Positions 11,413 through 20,320 of a DNA stretch of 59,679 nucleotides are shown here, piece after piece. Both the position numbers and the translations under genes were made by a program. Numbering within the stretch: the first letter of the stretch is position 1; every line of letters starts with the position of its first letter. Origin of the DNA: Pseudomonadota bacterium. GTDB lineage: Bacteria; Pseudomonadota; Gammaproteobacteria; Xanthomonadales; Xanthomonadaceae. The notes under the pieces are model-generated. The model had not been told where the DNA came from. It did not search any database and saw nothing but the letters and a program-made list of their open reading frames with translations. Location of the stretch: the NCBI GenBank assembly GCA_018240435.1, contig JAFEFT010000024.1, positions 1 to 59,679 on the forward strand, given 5' to 3'.

Positions 11413-12470
11413 GGCGCTGGCGGCGTGTCCGGATCCTTGCCGGCGATCGCCTCGGCGAGCTGGTAGACCGCCATCGCGTACATCGGCGAGCGGTTGTAAC
11501 GGGTGATCGAATAGAAGTTCTGGAAGATGATCCAGTCTTCCATGCCTTGCGCGCCGTCGAGGGTGAGCAAGGACGCCATCAGCGGCTGGCCCAGCGACAC
11601 CTTGGGCCGGTAGCCTTTTTGTTCGAGATCGGCCAGCGTGTATTTGGGCGTGAAATCGTCGGGCGCGAAGGCAATCGTGTCCGGATCGTGGATCGCCCGC
11701 ACCGCCACCGGCTCGCCCTTTTTCCAGCCATTGGCGACGAAGTAATTGGCGACCGAGGCGAACAGGTCGGGCAGCGAGCCGCCGAACAGGTCGATGTGGC
11801 CATCACCATCGCCATCGACGGCGTACTGGCGATAGCTCGATGGCATGAACTGGCCCCAGCCCATCGCACCGGCGTAGCTGCCGGTGAGGTGGGTGATGTC
11901 GAAGTGTTGCTCCTTGGACAGCGCGAACAACTGCGCGAGCTGGTCGCGGAAAAACGCCTGACGGTCGTTCTCGCGCTGCGCCTTGGCCGGATCGCCGCTG
12001 CGCGGATACCAGAAGGCGAGCGTGTACAGCGAATCGAGCACGCGATAGCTGCCGGTATTGCCGCCGTAGCCGGTCTCGACGCCGATGATGGCGCAGATCA
12101 GCTCGGCAGGTACGCCGGTGGCGTCCTGCGCCTTCTGCAATTGCTTGCGGTGGGCGGCGTAGAAGGCGCGGCCGGCGGCGATGCGGCGGGCGGTGACGAA
12201 GATCGGGCGATATTGCTTCCACGTCTTCACCGATTCGGCCGGGCGCGACATCGCATCGACCACGCTCTGCCGGTAATGCGCCTGCGCCAGCGTGGCCAGG
12301 ACGTCGGGCGCGTTCAGGCCGTAGGTCTTGGCGGCCTGCTGGGCGAAGGCGCCCAGATCGGCCGGCGGCGGCGGATCGGCGGCGAAGGCGGAGACGGCGG
12401 AAAGGCTGCACGCAAGGGCGGCGGCGAGTGTCAGGCGGCGCGGCGCGCGCGGCAGGAAAGTGGATTTCAT
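11409..12470 (-). CDS. mltB: Lytic murein transglycosylase B
   Basis: This 353-residue transglycosylase is exported by a signal peptide ending near AFAA. Family features are AIIGVETGYGGNTGSYRVLD (catalytic Glu in GVETGYGG), GSYAGAMGWGQFMPSSYR and DGDGDGHIDL. It makes 1,6-anhydro ends in murein. The N-terminus lacks an obvious lipobox Cys, so it may be soluble periplasmic. It is the first gene of the mltB-rlpA pair and ends in a 4-bp overlap with rlpA. Confidence 0.92.
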   Translation of the reverse strand: MKSTFLPRAPRRLTLAAALACSLSAVSAFAADPPPPADLGAFAQQAAKTYGLNAPDVLATLAQAHYRQSVVDAMSRPAESVKTWKQYRPIFVTARRIAAGRAFYAAHRKQLQKAQDATGVPAELICAIIGVETGYGGNTGSYRVLDSLYTLAFWYPRSGDPAKAQRENDRQAFFRDQLAQLFALSKEQHFDITHLTGSYAGAMGWGQFMPSSYRQYAVDGDGDGHIDLFGGSLPDLFASVANYFVANGWKKGEPVAVRAIHDPDTIAFAPDDFTPKYTLADLEQKGYRPKVSLGQPLMASLLTLDGAQGMEDWIIFQNFYSITRYNRSPMYAMAVYQLAEAIAGKDPDTPPAP

Positions 12471-12619
12471 GGCGTCAATCTAGCATGCGTCGCGGGAGTT
12501 TTTGCGGCCGGCCGCGCTGCCATCGTCGCCCCACAACGGGTACCATGCCGCGTCCCGATGGCTGGTCGCCGTCGGCTGTCCTTGCGCGCCTCGCGCACCC
12601 ATCGCACGGAGTTTTCCCG

Positions 12620-13555
12620 ATGTCGGCACTGATCTGCGGTTCGCTCGCCTACGACACCATCATGGTGTTCCAGGATCGCTTCAAGAATCACATCCTGCCC
12701 GACAAGGTGCACATCCTGAACGTGTCCTTCCTGGTGCCGCGGATGCGCCGCGAGTTCGGCGGCTGCGCCGGCAACATCGCCTACAACCTCAAGCTGCTCG
12801 GCGGCGATCCGTTGCCGATGGCGACCGTCGGCCAGGATTTCGGTCCGTATCGCGAGCACTTCCAGGACTGCGGCATCCGCATGGATCACATCAAGGTGCT
12901 GCCCGATCTGTTCACCGCGCAGGCCTTCATCACCACCGATCTCGACGACAACCAGATCACCGCTTTTCATCCCGGCGCGATGATGCGCTCGCACGAAAAC
13001 CACGTCGGCGATGCGCCCGGGGTGAAGCTGGGCATCGTCGGCCCCGATGGCCGCGAGGCGATGTTGCAGCACGCGCGCGACTTCGCCGCTGCCGGCATCC
13101 CCTTCATTTTCGATCCGGGGCAGGCGCTGCCGCTGTTCTCCGGCGAGGAGTTCCGCCAGTTCATCGAGCTGGCCGATTACGTCACCGTCAACGATTACGA
13201 ATCCAACCTGCTCGGCGAACGCACCGGCTGGAGCGCCGAACAGATCGCGGCGAAGGTGAAGGCCTACATCGTCACCCGTGGCGCGCAGGGTTCGATCATC
13301 CACGCCGGCGGTGCCGATCACGTCATCCCGCCGGCACACGAGCGCCGCGTCAGCGATCCCACCGGCTGCGGCGACGCCTACCGCGCCGGCCTGCTGTTCG
13401 GCATCGAACGCGGTTGCGACTGGCCGACCACCGGCCGCATGGCTTCGCTGATGGGTGCGCTCAAGGTCGAGCACCCGGGCACCCAGAACCAGCGTTTCGA
13501 CTACGCCGAGTTCGCCGAGCAGTTCCGCCAGCAATTCGGTTACGCGCTGGGCTGA
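12620..13555 (+). CDS. PfkB-family carbohydrate kinase, probable adenosine kinase
   Basis: This 311-residue ribokinase-fold kinase has GGCAGNIAYNLKLLGG near the N-terminus and the C-terminal signature DPTGCGDAYRAGLLFG, which contains the catalytic Asp and anion hole. The N-terminus MSALICGSLAYDTIMVF and the segment FHPGAMMRSHENHV resemble proteobacterial adenosine kinases, which salvage adenosine to AMP. The ATG at 12620 is chosen because it opens the ribokinase fold and follows a GGAG element. It is divergent from mltB. Confidence 0.85.
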   Translation: MSALICGSLAYDTIMVFQDRFKNHILPDKVHILNVSFLVPRMRREFGGCAGNIAYNLKLLGGDPLPMATVGQDFGPYREHFQDCGIRMDHIKVLPDLFTAQAFITTDLDDNQITAFHPGAMMRSHENHVGDAPGVKLGIVGPDGREAMLQHARDFAAAGIPFIFDPGQALPLFSGEEFRQFIELADYVTVNDYESNLLGERTGWSAEQIAAKVKAYIVTRGAQGSIIHAGGADHVIPPAHERRVSDPTGCGDAYRAGLLFGIERGCDWPTTGRMASLMGALKVEHPGTQNQRFDYAEFAEQFRQQFGYALG

Positions 13556-13588
13556 GGGCACGCCACCGCTAACCCTCGAATAACGGGC

Positions 13589-13621
13589 GGCCGGCCCCTT
13601 GCGGCGGCGGCCGGGCCGGCC
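13589..13621. terminator. Hairpin between convergent genes
   Basis: GGCCGGCCCC at 13589-13598 can pair with CGGGCCGGCC at 13612-13621, giving a stem of about nine pairs. It lies between the adenosine kinase gene and the convergent lipoprotein gene and touches the latter's stop codon. There is no U-tract, so bidirectional termination is an inference from position. Confidence 0.45.
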
Positions 13622-14373
13622 TATTGCAGGGTGCGTTCGAGTTGGGCGCGGTCGAACCCGCCGACCTCGAAGCTCAGCGTGCGCGGCTGCCCGTCGATGC
13701 TGGTCTTGACGGTGACCACGCGCACCTTGTCGAGGGCATCGCGGATCTTTTCCTCGTCGTCGATGAACAGGCCCTGGCGATTCTGGTCGGACTTCTCGGC
13801 CGCCATCGACATCGGCGGCTGGTCGTCGAACTGCACCGGCACCTGGCATTTGCCGGCGCAATCGAAGGTGCCGTGGTCGACCACGAGGTACAGGCTGCGG
13901 CCCCATTTCGGGTGGCGGCGCAGCACCATCTTCACCGGCACCTGATCGCCGTTGAAGTTGGGATCTTTCTCGGCGAGGATCGATGCGGTGTGGACGACGT
14001 TGCTGTCGCCGCCGCCTTCGAGGAACTCGGTGTTGTAGGTCCACAGCTGGCGCAGGCGATGGCGATCGCGCGCTTCGTCGACCTTGACGTTGGTGTCCTC
14101 GATGGTGGCGCGCACCTCGCGCGCGGCGACCGAATCGGGGGCATCGCGCAGCAACTGGTTGCCGTAGGTTTGCGCCAGCTCGTATTGGCCGGCCTCGCGT
14201 GCCTGCAGGTAGTTGCGGGCCAGCGCATTGGCCGCCGCTTCCTTGTCATCCTGGGCGGCCTGCGCACGCTGCGCCTCGACCTGCTTGGCCGATGGCCCGC
14301 AGGCCACCAGTGCCAACGCCACTACGGGCGCGAGCAACCATGCCGCTCGCGTCGTCTTGCTTGCCGGTTTCAT
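13621..14373 (-). CDS. Predicted lipoprotein of unknown function
   Basis: This 250-residue protein has a clear lipoprotein signal (LAPVVALALVACGPS, lipobox LVAC). A helical, possibly coiled segment rich in Ala, Gln and Glu spans about 30-100. A beta-rich C-terminal half contains HPKWGRSLYLVVDHGTFDCAGKC, with two Cys that could form a disulfide. I do not recognise the family. The ATG at 14373 overlaps the stop of the upstream alpha/beta hydrolase by 4 bp, so the two are one transcription unit. Confidence 0.8.
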   Translation of the reverse strand: MKPASKTTRAAWLLAPVVALALVACGPSAKQVEAQRAQAAQDDKEAAANALARNYLQAREAGQYELAQTYGNQLLRDAPDSVAAREVRATIEDTNVKVDEARDRHRLRQLWTYNTEFLEGGGDSNVVHTASILAEKDPNFNGDQVPVKMVLRRHPKWGRSLYLVVDHGTFDCAGKCQVPVQFDDQPPMSMAAEKSDQNRQGLFIDDEEKIRDALDKVRVVTVKTSIDGQPRTLSFEVGGFDRAQLERTLQ

Positions 14374-15365
14374 TGCAGAAAATCCCTGATTGCGGTGGCG
14401 GTTTCCCGCGTTCGCTCCATCATCGGCATGTGGCCGCATCCATTCAAGAGGGTGGCGCGCGCATCGGCCAGCCCCGCTTCGAAAATCGCGATCGCGCTGG
14501 CGTCGATCACGGCGTCCTCATCGCCCCACAGCAGCAGGGTCGGCGCGCGGATGGCGCCCAGCTCCCGTTGCAACGCGAACGCCGCCGGGCCGCGGCCGAT
14601 GTCGTCGAGCACGCGCTGCTCGAATGGCGCATCCTCGCGCCGGCGCTGCACCAGCGCCTCGCTGAACGGCCACGGCACCGCCGGCGGCTGCCGGAACACC
14701 GTGCCCAGATAACGCCGAAGTTCGGCGCCGTCGCGCACGATGAAGGGGTTCTCGCCGGCCTGGACGCTGATTCCGAAGGCGTTGACGTCGAACTCGACGC
14801 CGGCGGCCGACATCAGCAGCAAGCGCGACACCCGATGCGGATGGCGTGCCGCCAGCAGGCCGGCGATCTGGCCGCCCATCGAATGACCGACCAGCAGATC
14901 CGGCGGCCCGTCGCGGCCGATGATCGCCGGCAGCGCGTCGAGGAAACGGGCGAGCCGCTCGACCTGCGCCTCGACGCCGTAATCGCCGCCGGGCTGGCGC
15001 TCGCTCTCCCCCCATCCGGGCAGATCCGGCGCGATCAGGCGGAATTCGCCGGCCAGTTCGCGCATCACCGGCAGCCAGTTTTCCTTGCTGCCGGTGAAAC
15101 CGTGCACGAGCACGATCACCGGCTTGTGGCGTACTGCCTGCGGCTGGCCGTTACGCAGCCCGCCGCGGCCGCGGCGCGGGCGCCCGGCATCGAGATAGCG
15201 CCAGCGATGGCCGGCGACGCCGATGGCGTAGCGAGTCGCCCCGGCCAGCAGGCGCTGGCGCGCGAATTCGGCGGCCAGCATCGCTTCCGGCGCGACCAAG
15301 GCGACACCGACCGTCGCCGCGGCCAGGCCGAAGGTAGTCCACAGTGCCGCCTTTCTGCGCTGCAT
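14370..15365 (-). CDS. Alpha/beta-hydrolase fold enzyme
   Basis: This 331-residue serine hydrolase has an N-terminal hydrophobic segment (possible signal anchor, residues 8-30). It has an oxyanion loop VLVHGFTGSKENW, a nucleophile elbow GHSMGG, an acid in LWGDEDAVID and a catalytic His in NGCGHMPMMERT. It resembles lipases/esterases of the monoacylglycerol lipase or LipH type found in Pseudomonas and xanthomonads. The substrate is uncertain. It is coupled by a 4-bp overlap to the downstream lipoprotein gene. Confidence 0.85.
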   Translation of the reverse strand: MQRRKAALWTTFGLAAATVGVALVAPEAMLAAEFARQRLLAGATRYAIGVAGHRWRYLDAGRPRRGRGGLRNGQPQAVRHKPVIVLVHGFTGSKENWLPVMRELAGEFRLIAPDLPGWGESERQPGGDYGVEAQVERLARFLDALPAIIGRDGPPDLLVGHSMGGQIAGLLAARHPHRVSRLLLMSAAGVEFDVNAFGISVQAGENPFIVRDGAELRRYLGTVFRQPPAVPWPFSEALVQRRREDAPFEQRVLDDIGRGPAAFALQRELGAIRAPTLLLWGDEDAVIDASAIAIFEAGLADARATLLNGCGHMPMMERTRETATAIRDFLQ

Positions 15366-15417
15366 CGGTTCAGCCCCGTGTGCGATCGATCATCGTGCGA
15401 TTGACGCCAGCCTGCCC

Positions 15418-17466
15418 TCAATGCCCGCTGGCCGCCGCCGGGCTGGCCGCGCCCGACGCGGCCGCCGGGCTGGCCGCCGGAGCGGGGGCCGCCGGCTTGG
15501 CATTGTCGAGGATGCCCTGCACGGCAGCGACGGTGATCGGGTGGTAACCGGCCCTGGCCTTGGCGAACACCGCCTGCGCGAAGGCAAGGCCATCGCTCGT
15601 CCGCGACAGTGCTGCGTATGTCGGCATGATCAGCTTCTGACGGCCGATCGAGGTCAGGAATTGCGCCATCGCCGGCCGCGCTTCCTGATAGCCGCTGCGC
15701 ACCGCCAACGGATACCAGCGCTGGCCGATCTCGTCGTTGGGCGTGCCGGTGAAGTGGTAAGCCTTGTCGAGCGCCGCCATTTGTTCGGCGCTGAGCGTCT
15801 CGGGCATGCCTTCGAGGAAACGCACCCATTCCTGGGTGACCCACTTGCCGGTGACATCGGCGCCAGGCTGGGCGCCGCCGCCCAGCCACGCCTTGCGGGC
15901 AGCATCGACGGCGTCGAAACGGGCCGAATGGGCGGGCGTGGCGAACGACGGGATGCCCGGCTCGTGCAGCCAGGCATGCAGTTCGGCATCGGTCACCGCC
16001 TTGGGGTTTTTCGGCAGCAGATTGGCGCGCAGATACTGCTCGAAGTCATCGCTGGTGATGCTGCGGAAGGCGAAATTGTCGAAATAGCTCTTCAGGAACG
16101 GATCGAACACCGGCCGGCCGAAGCGCTGTTCGAGGAACTGCATGAACCATGCGCCCTTGGTATAGGCGATGTCCGACAACGCGTCGTCGGGGCTGTCGCC
16201 GGGCTTGGGCGGGTCGAGCGCGAGCAGTTGCAACGCCGGCTTGATGGCGCCGTCCTTGAGCTCGTCGGCCAATTCGTGCTGGTCGATCTGGCGCTCCATC
16301 TCGGCCACGTCGGCGCCGTACAAGGCTTCGGTGATGCGCCCTTGCACATAGGTCGTGATGCCCTCGTTGAGCCAGCCATCCTTCCAGCTGGCGTTGGTGA
16401 CGAGGTTGCCCGACCACGAATGCGCCAGTTCATGGGCGATCAACGACACCAGCGACTTGTCGCCGACGATCATGGTCGGGGTGACGAAGGTCAGCTTCGG
16501 ATTCTCCATGCCGCCGATCGGGAACGACGCCGGCAGCACCAGCAAATCGTAGCGGCCCCAGCGATAGGGGCCGTACAGGCTTTCGGCGGTCTGGATCATC
16601 TTCTCGGTATCGGCGAACTCGGCCGCTGCCTTGGCCACCACCTGCGGCTGCGCCCACACGCCGGAGCGATCGGAGATGCGCCGGAACTGCAAATCGCCGA
16701 CGGCGATCGCCAGCAGATACGACGGCACCATCTGCGGCATGTTGAACTGGTAGGTGCTCGCCGGCTGCAGCGCCGCCGGATCGCCGTAATCGGCGCTCAT
16801 CACCGCCACCGTGTTCTTCGGCACATGGATGCTGGCCGACCACGAAAAACGCACGCCGGGAGTGTCCTGCAACGGGATCCACGAGCGCGCATGGACGGTT
16901 TCGGACTGGCTGAACATAAACGGCTGGCTGCTGCCGGCCTGGGTCGGATCGAGCCACTGCAAGCCCGATGCGTGCGGCGAGGTGGCATAGGTGATGCGCA
17001 CCTGGCGCATGTGCCCGGCCTTGCCGGCGCTGGGCATGTGGATGGTGAGCTTGCTGCCCAGCACCGGATCGGCCGGCGCCAGCGTGTAGGTCAGCGGCTT
17101 CCAGTCGCCGGTGCCGTCACCGCCTTCCACCGATTTGATCGCCAGATCGCTGCTGTCGAGCACCAGATCGCTGGCGTTGTCGTCGTACCAGTTGACGTCG
17201 AGGGTGGCGATGCCCTGCAGCTGCTTGTCCTCGAAATCCACGGTCAGATCGAGCGCCAGATGGGTCAACCGCACCCGTTCGGGCTCGGCATAACTGCTCT
17301 CGTCGTGCTTGCGATCGACCGCTGCCACCGCCGCCGGCGCCGTCCTGGCGATCGGGTGGCGGATGCTGGCGGCAGAGTTGACCTCCTCCTTCTGCCCGCA
17401 CGCGGCCAGGGCGAACAGGCACAGCAAGGGCAGGGTCTTGAGCAGCAGGTGGGGCGTGCGACGCAT
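15418..17466 (-). CDS. M1-family zinc aminopeptidase, lipoprotein
   Basis: This 682-residue metallopeptidase is related to leukotriene A4 hydrolase/aminopeptidase N. It has a lipoprotein signal (LFALAACGQK). The exopeptidase motif GGMEN precedes the zinc site HELAH (His345, Glu346, His349), with the third ligand in WLNEG near residue 368 (HExxH-x18-E). A C-terminal helical domain follows. The last 40 residues are a low-complexity Ala/Pro/Ser tail. It probably trims peptides in the envelope. It is a stand-alone gene on the minus strand. Confidence 0.92.
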   Translation of the reverse strand: MRRTPHLLLKTLPLLCLFALAACGQKEEVNSAASIRHPIARTAPAAVAAVDRKHDESSYAEPERVRLTHLALDLTVDFEDKQLQGIATLDVNWYDDNASDLVLDSSDLAIKSVEGGDGTGDWKPLTYTLAPADPVLGSKLTIHMPSAGKAGHMRQVRITYATSPHASGLQWLDPTQAGSSQPFMFSQSETVHARSWIPLQDTPGVRFSWSASIHVPKNTVAVMSADYGDPAALQPASTYQFNMPQMVPSYLLAIAVGDLQFRRISDRSGVWAQPQVVAKAAAEFADTEKMIQTAESLYGPYRWGRYDLLVLPASFPIGGMENPKLTFVTPTMIVGDKSLVSLIAHELAHSWSGNLVTNASWKDGWLNEGITTYVQGRITEALYGADVAEMERQIDQHELADELKDGAIKPALQLLALDPPKPGDSPDDALSDIAYTKGAWFMQFLEQRFGRPVFDPFLKSYFDNFAFRSITSDDFEQYLRANLLPKNPKAVTDAELHAWLHEPGIPSFATPAHSARFDAVDAARKAWLGGGAQPGADVTGKWVTQEWVRFLEGMPETLSAEQMAALDKAYHFTGTPNDEIGQRWYPLAVRSGYQEARPAMAQFLTSIGRQKLIMPTYAALSRTSDGLAFAQAVFAKARAGYHPITVAAVQGILDNAKPAAPAPAASPAAASGAASPAAASGH

Positions 17467-17547
17467 GGCGGAATCCGGATGAAGGCGGGGGAAACTGCAA
17501 AGTGTACTAGCAGGCTGTTGAGAAAATGTTTCCCGCCCGCGGCCGGC

Positions 17548-18318
17548 TCAGACGCGGTAGCCGGCATGGATGGCGACGATCCCTGCCGACAGATTGCGAT
17601 GGGAACAACGCGCAAAGCCGGCCTGCTCCATCATCGCCTGCAACTGCGCCTGCCCCGGATGCTTGCGGATCGACTCGGCCAGATAGCGATAGCTGGCGGC
17701 ATCGTCGGCGATCAACCGCCCCAGCCGCGGCAGCACCTGGAACGAATGAAAGTCGTAGATCGGCGCGAACCATTGCGCTTGCAGCTGCGAGAATTCGAGG
17801 ATCGACGCCCGACCGCCGATCTTGAGCACCCGGTACATCTGTCGCAACGCCGCCGCCTTGTCGGTGACGTTGCGCAGGCCGAAGGCAATGGTGACGCGGT
17901 CGAAACTGCGATCGGGGAACGGCAGCGCCTCGGCGTTGCACTGGACGTAATCGATGCCGGCGACGAGGCCGCGATCGGTCAGGCGATCGCGACCGACGGC
18001 GAGCATGTCGCCGTTGATGTCGCCCAGAACCACCCGCCCTTCCGCACCGACCCGAGGCTGCAACAGCGCGGCGATATCGCCGGTGCCGCCGGCCAGATCG
18101 AGCACGACGTCGCCGCGACGAACCCCGGCGGTGGCGACGAAATGGCGCTTCCACAGCCGATGCAGGCCGAGCGACATCAGGTCGTTCATGCGGTCGTAGT
18201 TGCCAGCGACCGAACTGAACACCTCGCCGACGAGGCGCTGCTTGTCGGTCGCCGCAACCTCGCGGAACCCGAAATGGGTGGTGTCGGCGGCGGCGGGGCG
18301 AGGGTCGGCATCGTTCAT
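17548..18318 (-). CDS. ubiE: Ubiquinone/menaquinone C-methyltransferase UbiE
   Basis: This 256-residue SAM-dependent methyltransferase acts late in ubiquinone and/or menaquinone synthesis. Signatures are TTHFGFREV at the N-terminus, SSVAGNYDRMNDLMS, the SAM motif VLDLAGGTGDIA, RVTIAFGLRNVTD and SYRYLAESIRKHP. The length matches the family (about 250). The ATG at 18318 precedes the conserved N-terminus; the open frame extends further upstream without homology. It is divergent from engB. Confidence 0.95.
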   Translation of the reverse strand: MNDADPRPAAADTTHFGFREVAATDKQRLVGEVFSSVAGNYDRMNDLMSLGLHRLWKRHFVATAGVRRGDVVLDLAGGTGDIAALLQPRVGAEGRVVLGDINGDMLAVGRDRLTDRGLVAGIDYVQCNAEALPFPDRSFDRVTIAFGLRNVTDKAAALRQMYRVLKIGGRASILEFSQLQAQWFAPIYDFHSFQVLPRLGRLIADDAASYRYLAESIRKHPGQAQLQAMMEQAGFARCSHRNLSAGIVAIHAGYRV

Positions 18319-18434
18319 CCGTGCAGTATCGCATCGCCGCCCGCCGCCGTCGCCGATCGGCGCGTCGCCACGGCCACGACGCGGCCGCGGCAACCGTCTA
18401 CCATCGCCATTGTCCTTGCGATTCGGCTGCAACC

Positions 18435-19022
18435 ATGCCCAACCCACTCGCCCGCGCCACGTTCGTCGCCGCCGCCCATACCTTGCGGCAACTGCCAGCC
18501 GATGGCGGCCGCGAGGTCGCCTTCGCCGGCCGCTCCAATGCCGGAAAATCCAGCGCGCTCAATGCCTTGTGCAACCACAAGACCCTGGCGCGCACGTCCA
18601 GGACACCCGGCCGCACCCAGCAGCTGGTGTATTTCCAGGTCGCGCCGGAAAGATACCTCGTCGATCTGCCCGGTTACGGCTACGCCAAGGTACCGCTGGA
18701 TCTGCGCGCGCACTGGGAGCAGTTCATCGAAGATTATTTCCGCACCCGCACCGCGCTGGCCGGGCTGATCGTGGTGATGGACATCCGCCACCCGTTGCGC
18801 GACTACGACCGGCAGATGCTCGCCTTCGCCGCTGCCCGCGGCCTGCCCGCGCACGGCCTGCTGACCAAGGCCGACAAGCTCGGTCGCGGCCAGCAGACGC
18901 AAACGCTGGCGGCGGTGCGCCGCGAGCTGCCCGCCGAAGTGGGCGTGCAGGTTTTTTCGGCCGAAACCAGAACCGGCGTCGAACAGGCTCGCGGCGTGGT
19001 CGCCGGCTGGCTGGGACTGTGA
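18435..19022 (+). CDS. engB: Ribosome biogenesis GTPase EngB (YihA/YsxC)
   Basis: This 195-residue TRAFAC GTPase is needed for 50S subunit maturation. G1 is GRSNAGKSS, G3 is DLPGYGYA and G4 is TKADK. The switch region SRTPGRTQQL is conserved. The length fits the family. The ATG at 18435 gives the typical short N-terminus before G1, although the frame stays open upstream. A potential terminator hairpin follows the stop. Confidence 0.95.
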   Translation: MPNPLARATFVAAAHTLRQLPADGGREVAFAGRSNAGKSSALNALCNHKTLARTSRTPGRTQQLVYFQVAPERYLVDLPGYGYAKVPLDLRAHWEQFIEDYFRTRTALAGLIVVMDIRHPLRDYDRQMLAFAAARGLPAHGLLTKADKLGRGQQTQTLAAVRRELPAEVGVQVFSAETRTGVEQARGVVAGWLGL

Positions 19023-19028
19023 CGCCAC

Positions 19029-19063
19029 GGCGGCGCGGCGGGTACTGGCGGCCGCGCGCCGCC
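19029..19063. terminator. Hairpin between convergent engB and acyltransferase genes
   Basis: GGCGGCGCG at 19029-19037 is perfectly complementary to CGCGCCGCC at 19055-19063, with a 17-nt loop. The 9-bp GC stem fills almost the whole gap between the convergent stops. There is no U-tract; a bidirectional terminator role is inferred from position. Confidence 0.5.
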
Positions 19064-19065
19064 GC

Positions 19066-20244
19066 TCAATCCACGGCCGACGGCAGCGACTCGCGCAAGG
19101 GCACGACGCGATTGGCCAACTGGCGACCGCGTTCGATCAACGGCTTTTCGAACCAGCGCCACGACACCGCGCCGGCCGCGCAGGTCACCGCCACGATCAA
19201 CGCGAACATCCCCCAATACCCCAGCGCGCGCGGCACGAAGGCCAGCGCATGCGTCATCAGCAAGCCGACCACGAACATGTGGAACAGGTAGACGAAATAC
19301 GAAATCCGGCCGATGCCCGCCAGCGCGCGCAACAGCGGATTGCGCAACGGGCCGCGATATCGCGACAACGCGCCGACCAGCAGCGCTGCGCAGATCGCGA
19401 AGACCGAATAACCAACCGATTGCACCCACAGGTTGTGCCGCGTCAGCACCGAAAACCCGATCAGGCTGACGAACACCGCCGCGATCGCCAGCGGCCGCGC
19501 CAACGCACGCGACGTCAACGACGACCCCGCGCCCAACGCGATCAAGCCGCCGAAGGCAATCGAATCAAGCCGCGCCGGCACGAAGAAATACAGCAGCAGC
19601 GGGTCGAATGGTCTTGCCAGCGCGACCCAGGCACGCAAGACCAGCGGCAGCACCACGAGCACCCACAAAAACGGCCGCAGGCGCGCGCCGTGGCGCAGGT
19701 TCGCCAGACAGAACAGGCCCAGCGTCAGATAGGCGAATTCCTCCACCGACACCGACCAGGTGATGTCGTAGGGCACACCCTCGCGGCCGAAATACGGAAT
19801 CAGCCATGCGGTCAGGAAACCCAGATTCACCCAGATGCGCCGCAGCAACTCCATTTCGTGGTGAGCCAGCAGCGACACCACGACGTAAACGATGACCGCG
19901 ACCACGTACAAGGGCACGATCCGGAACAGGCGCTTGATGAAAAAACCCTTCACGCCATCGCCATCCCGGGTCCGGAACAGGATGCTGGTGATCAAGAAAC
20001 CGCTGATGGCGAAGAACAAGTCCACCCCGGCCCAGCCGGCCGTCTTCAGGAAATGGGCCAGGACACCGCCACCGGTGCCGGGAAACTTGATGGCGACGTG
20101 ATGGCCGATGACCAGCAGGATGGCGACGCCACGCAAGGCGTCGAGCAGGTGGAAATGGTTGCGCTCACCCGGCGCCGGCCCGGAGGTCGGCAGTGCGGCG
20201 TCGTTCGCGCTGGGCGTTGCGCGTGCCTCCAGAGTGGTATCCAT
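19066..20244 (-). CDS. Acyltransferase-3 (OafA/YrhL type) membrane protein
   Basis: This 392-residue integral membrane acyltransferase has about ten hydrophobic segments. Typical motifs are FHLLDALRGVAILLVIGHH (catalytic His region), WAGVDLFFAISGFL and WSVSVEEFAYL. Such enzymes transfer acetyl or other acyl groups to cell-surface glycans. The ATG at 20244 is chosen; the frame extends upstream without homology. The acceptor cannot be inferred from the neighbours. Confidence 0.9.
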   Translation of the reverse strand: MDTTLEARATPSANDAALPTSGPAPGERNHFHLLDALRGVAILLVIGHHVAIKFPGTGGGVLAHFLKTAGWAGVDLFFAISGFLITSILFRTRDGDGVKGFFIKRLFRIVPLYVVAVIVYVVVSLLAHHEMELLRRIWVNLGFLTAWLIPYFGREGVPYDITWSVSVEEFAYLTLGLFCLANLRHGARLRPFLWVLVVLPLVLRAWVALARPFDPLLLYFFVPARLDSIAFGGLIALGAGSSLTSRALARPLAIAAVFVSLIGFSVLTRHNLWVQSVGYSVFAICAALLVGALSRYRGPLRNPLLRALAGIGRISYFVYLFHMFVVGLLMTHALAFVPRALGYWGMFALIVAVTCAAGAVSWRWFEKPLIERGRQLANRVVPLRESLPSAVD

Positions 20245-20320
20245 GAGCTGATGCAGTCGAAGGCACCGACGGGGGCAACGGGTGCGGCATGATCGCACAG
20301 CCGCCGCCACCGGCGTTCGC

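Noticed and set aside
17505-17530. CTAGCAGGCTGTTGAGAAAATG between the M1 peptidase and ubiE looks like an insertion-sequence end
   Set aside because: No second inverted end, target duplication or transposase frame is present nearby. A shared 12-mer at 55283-55298 is within chance for a window of this size.
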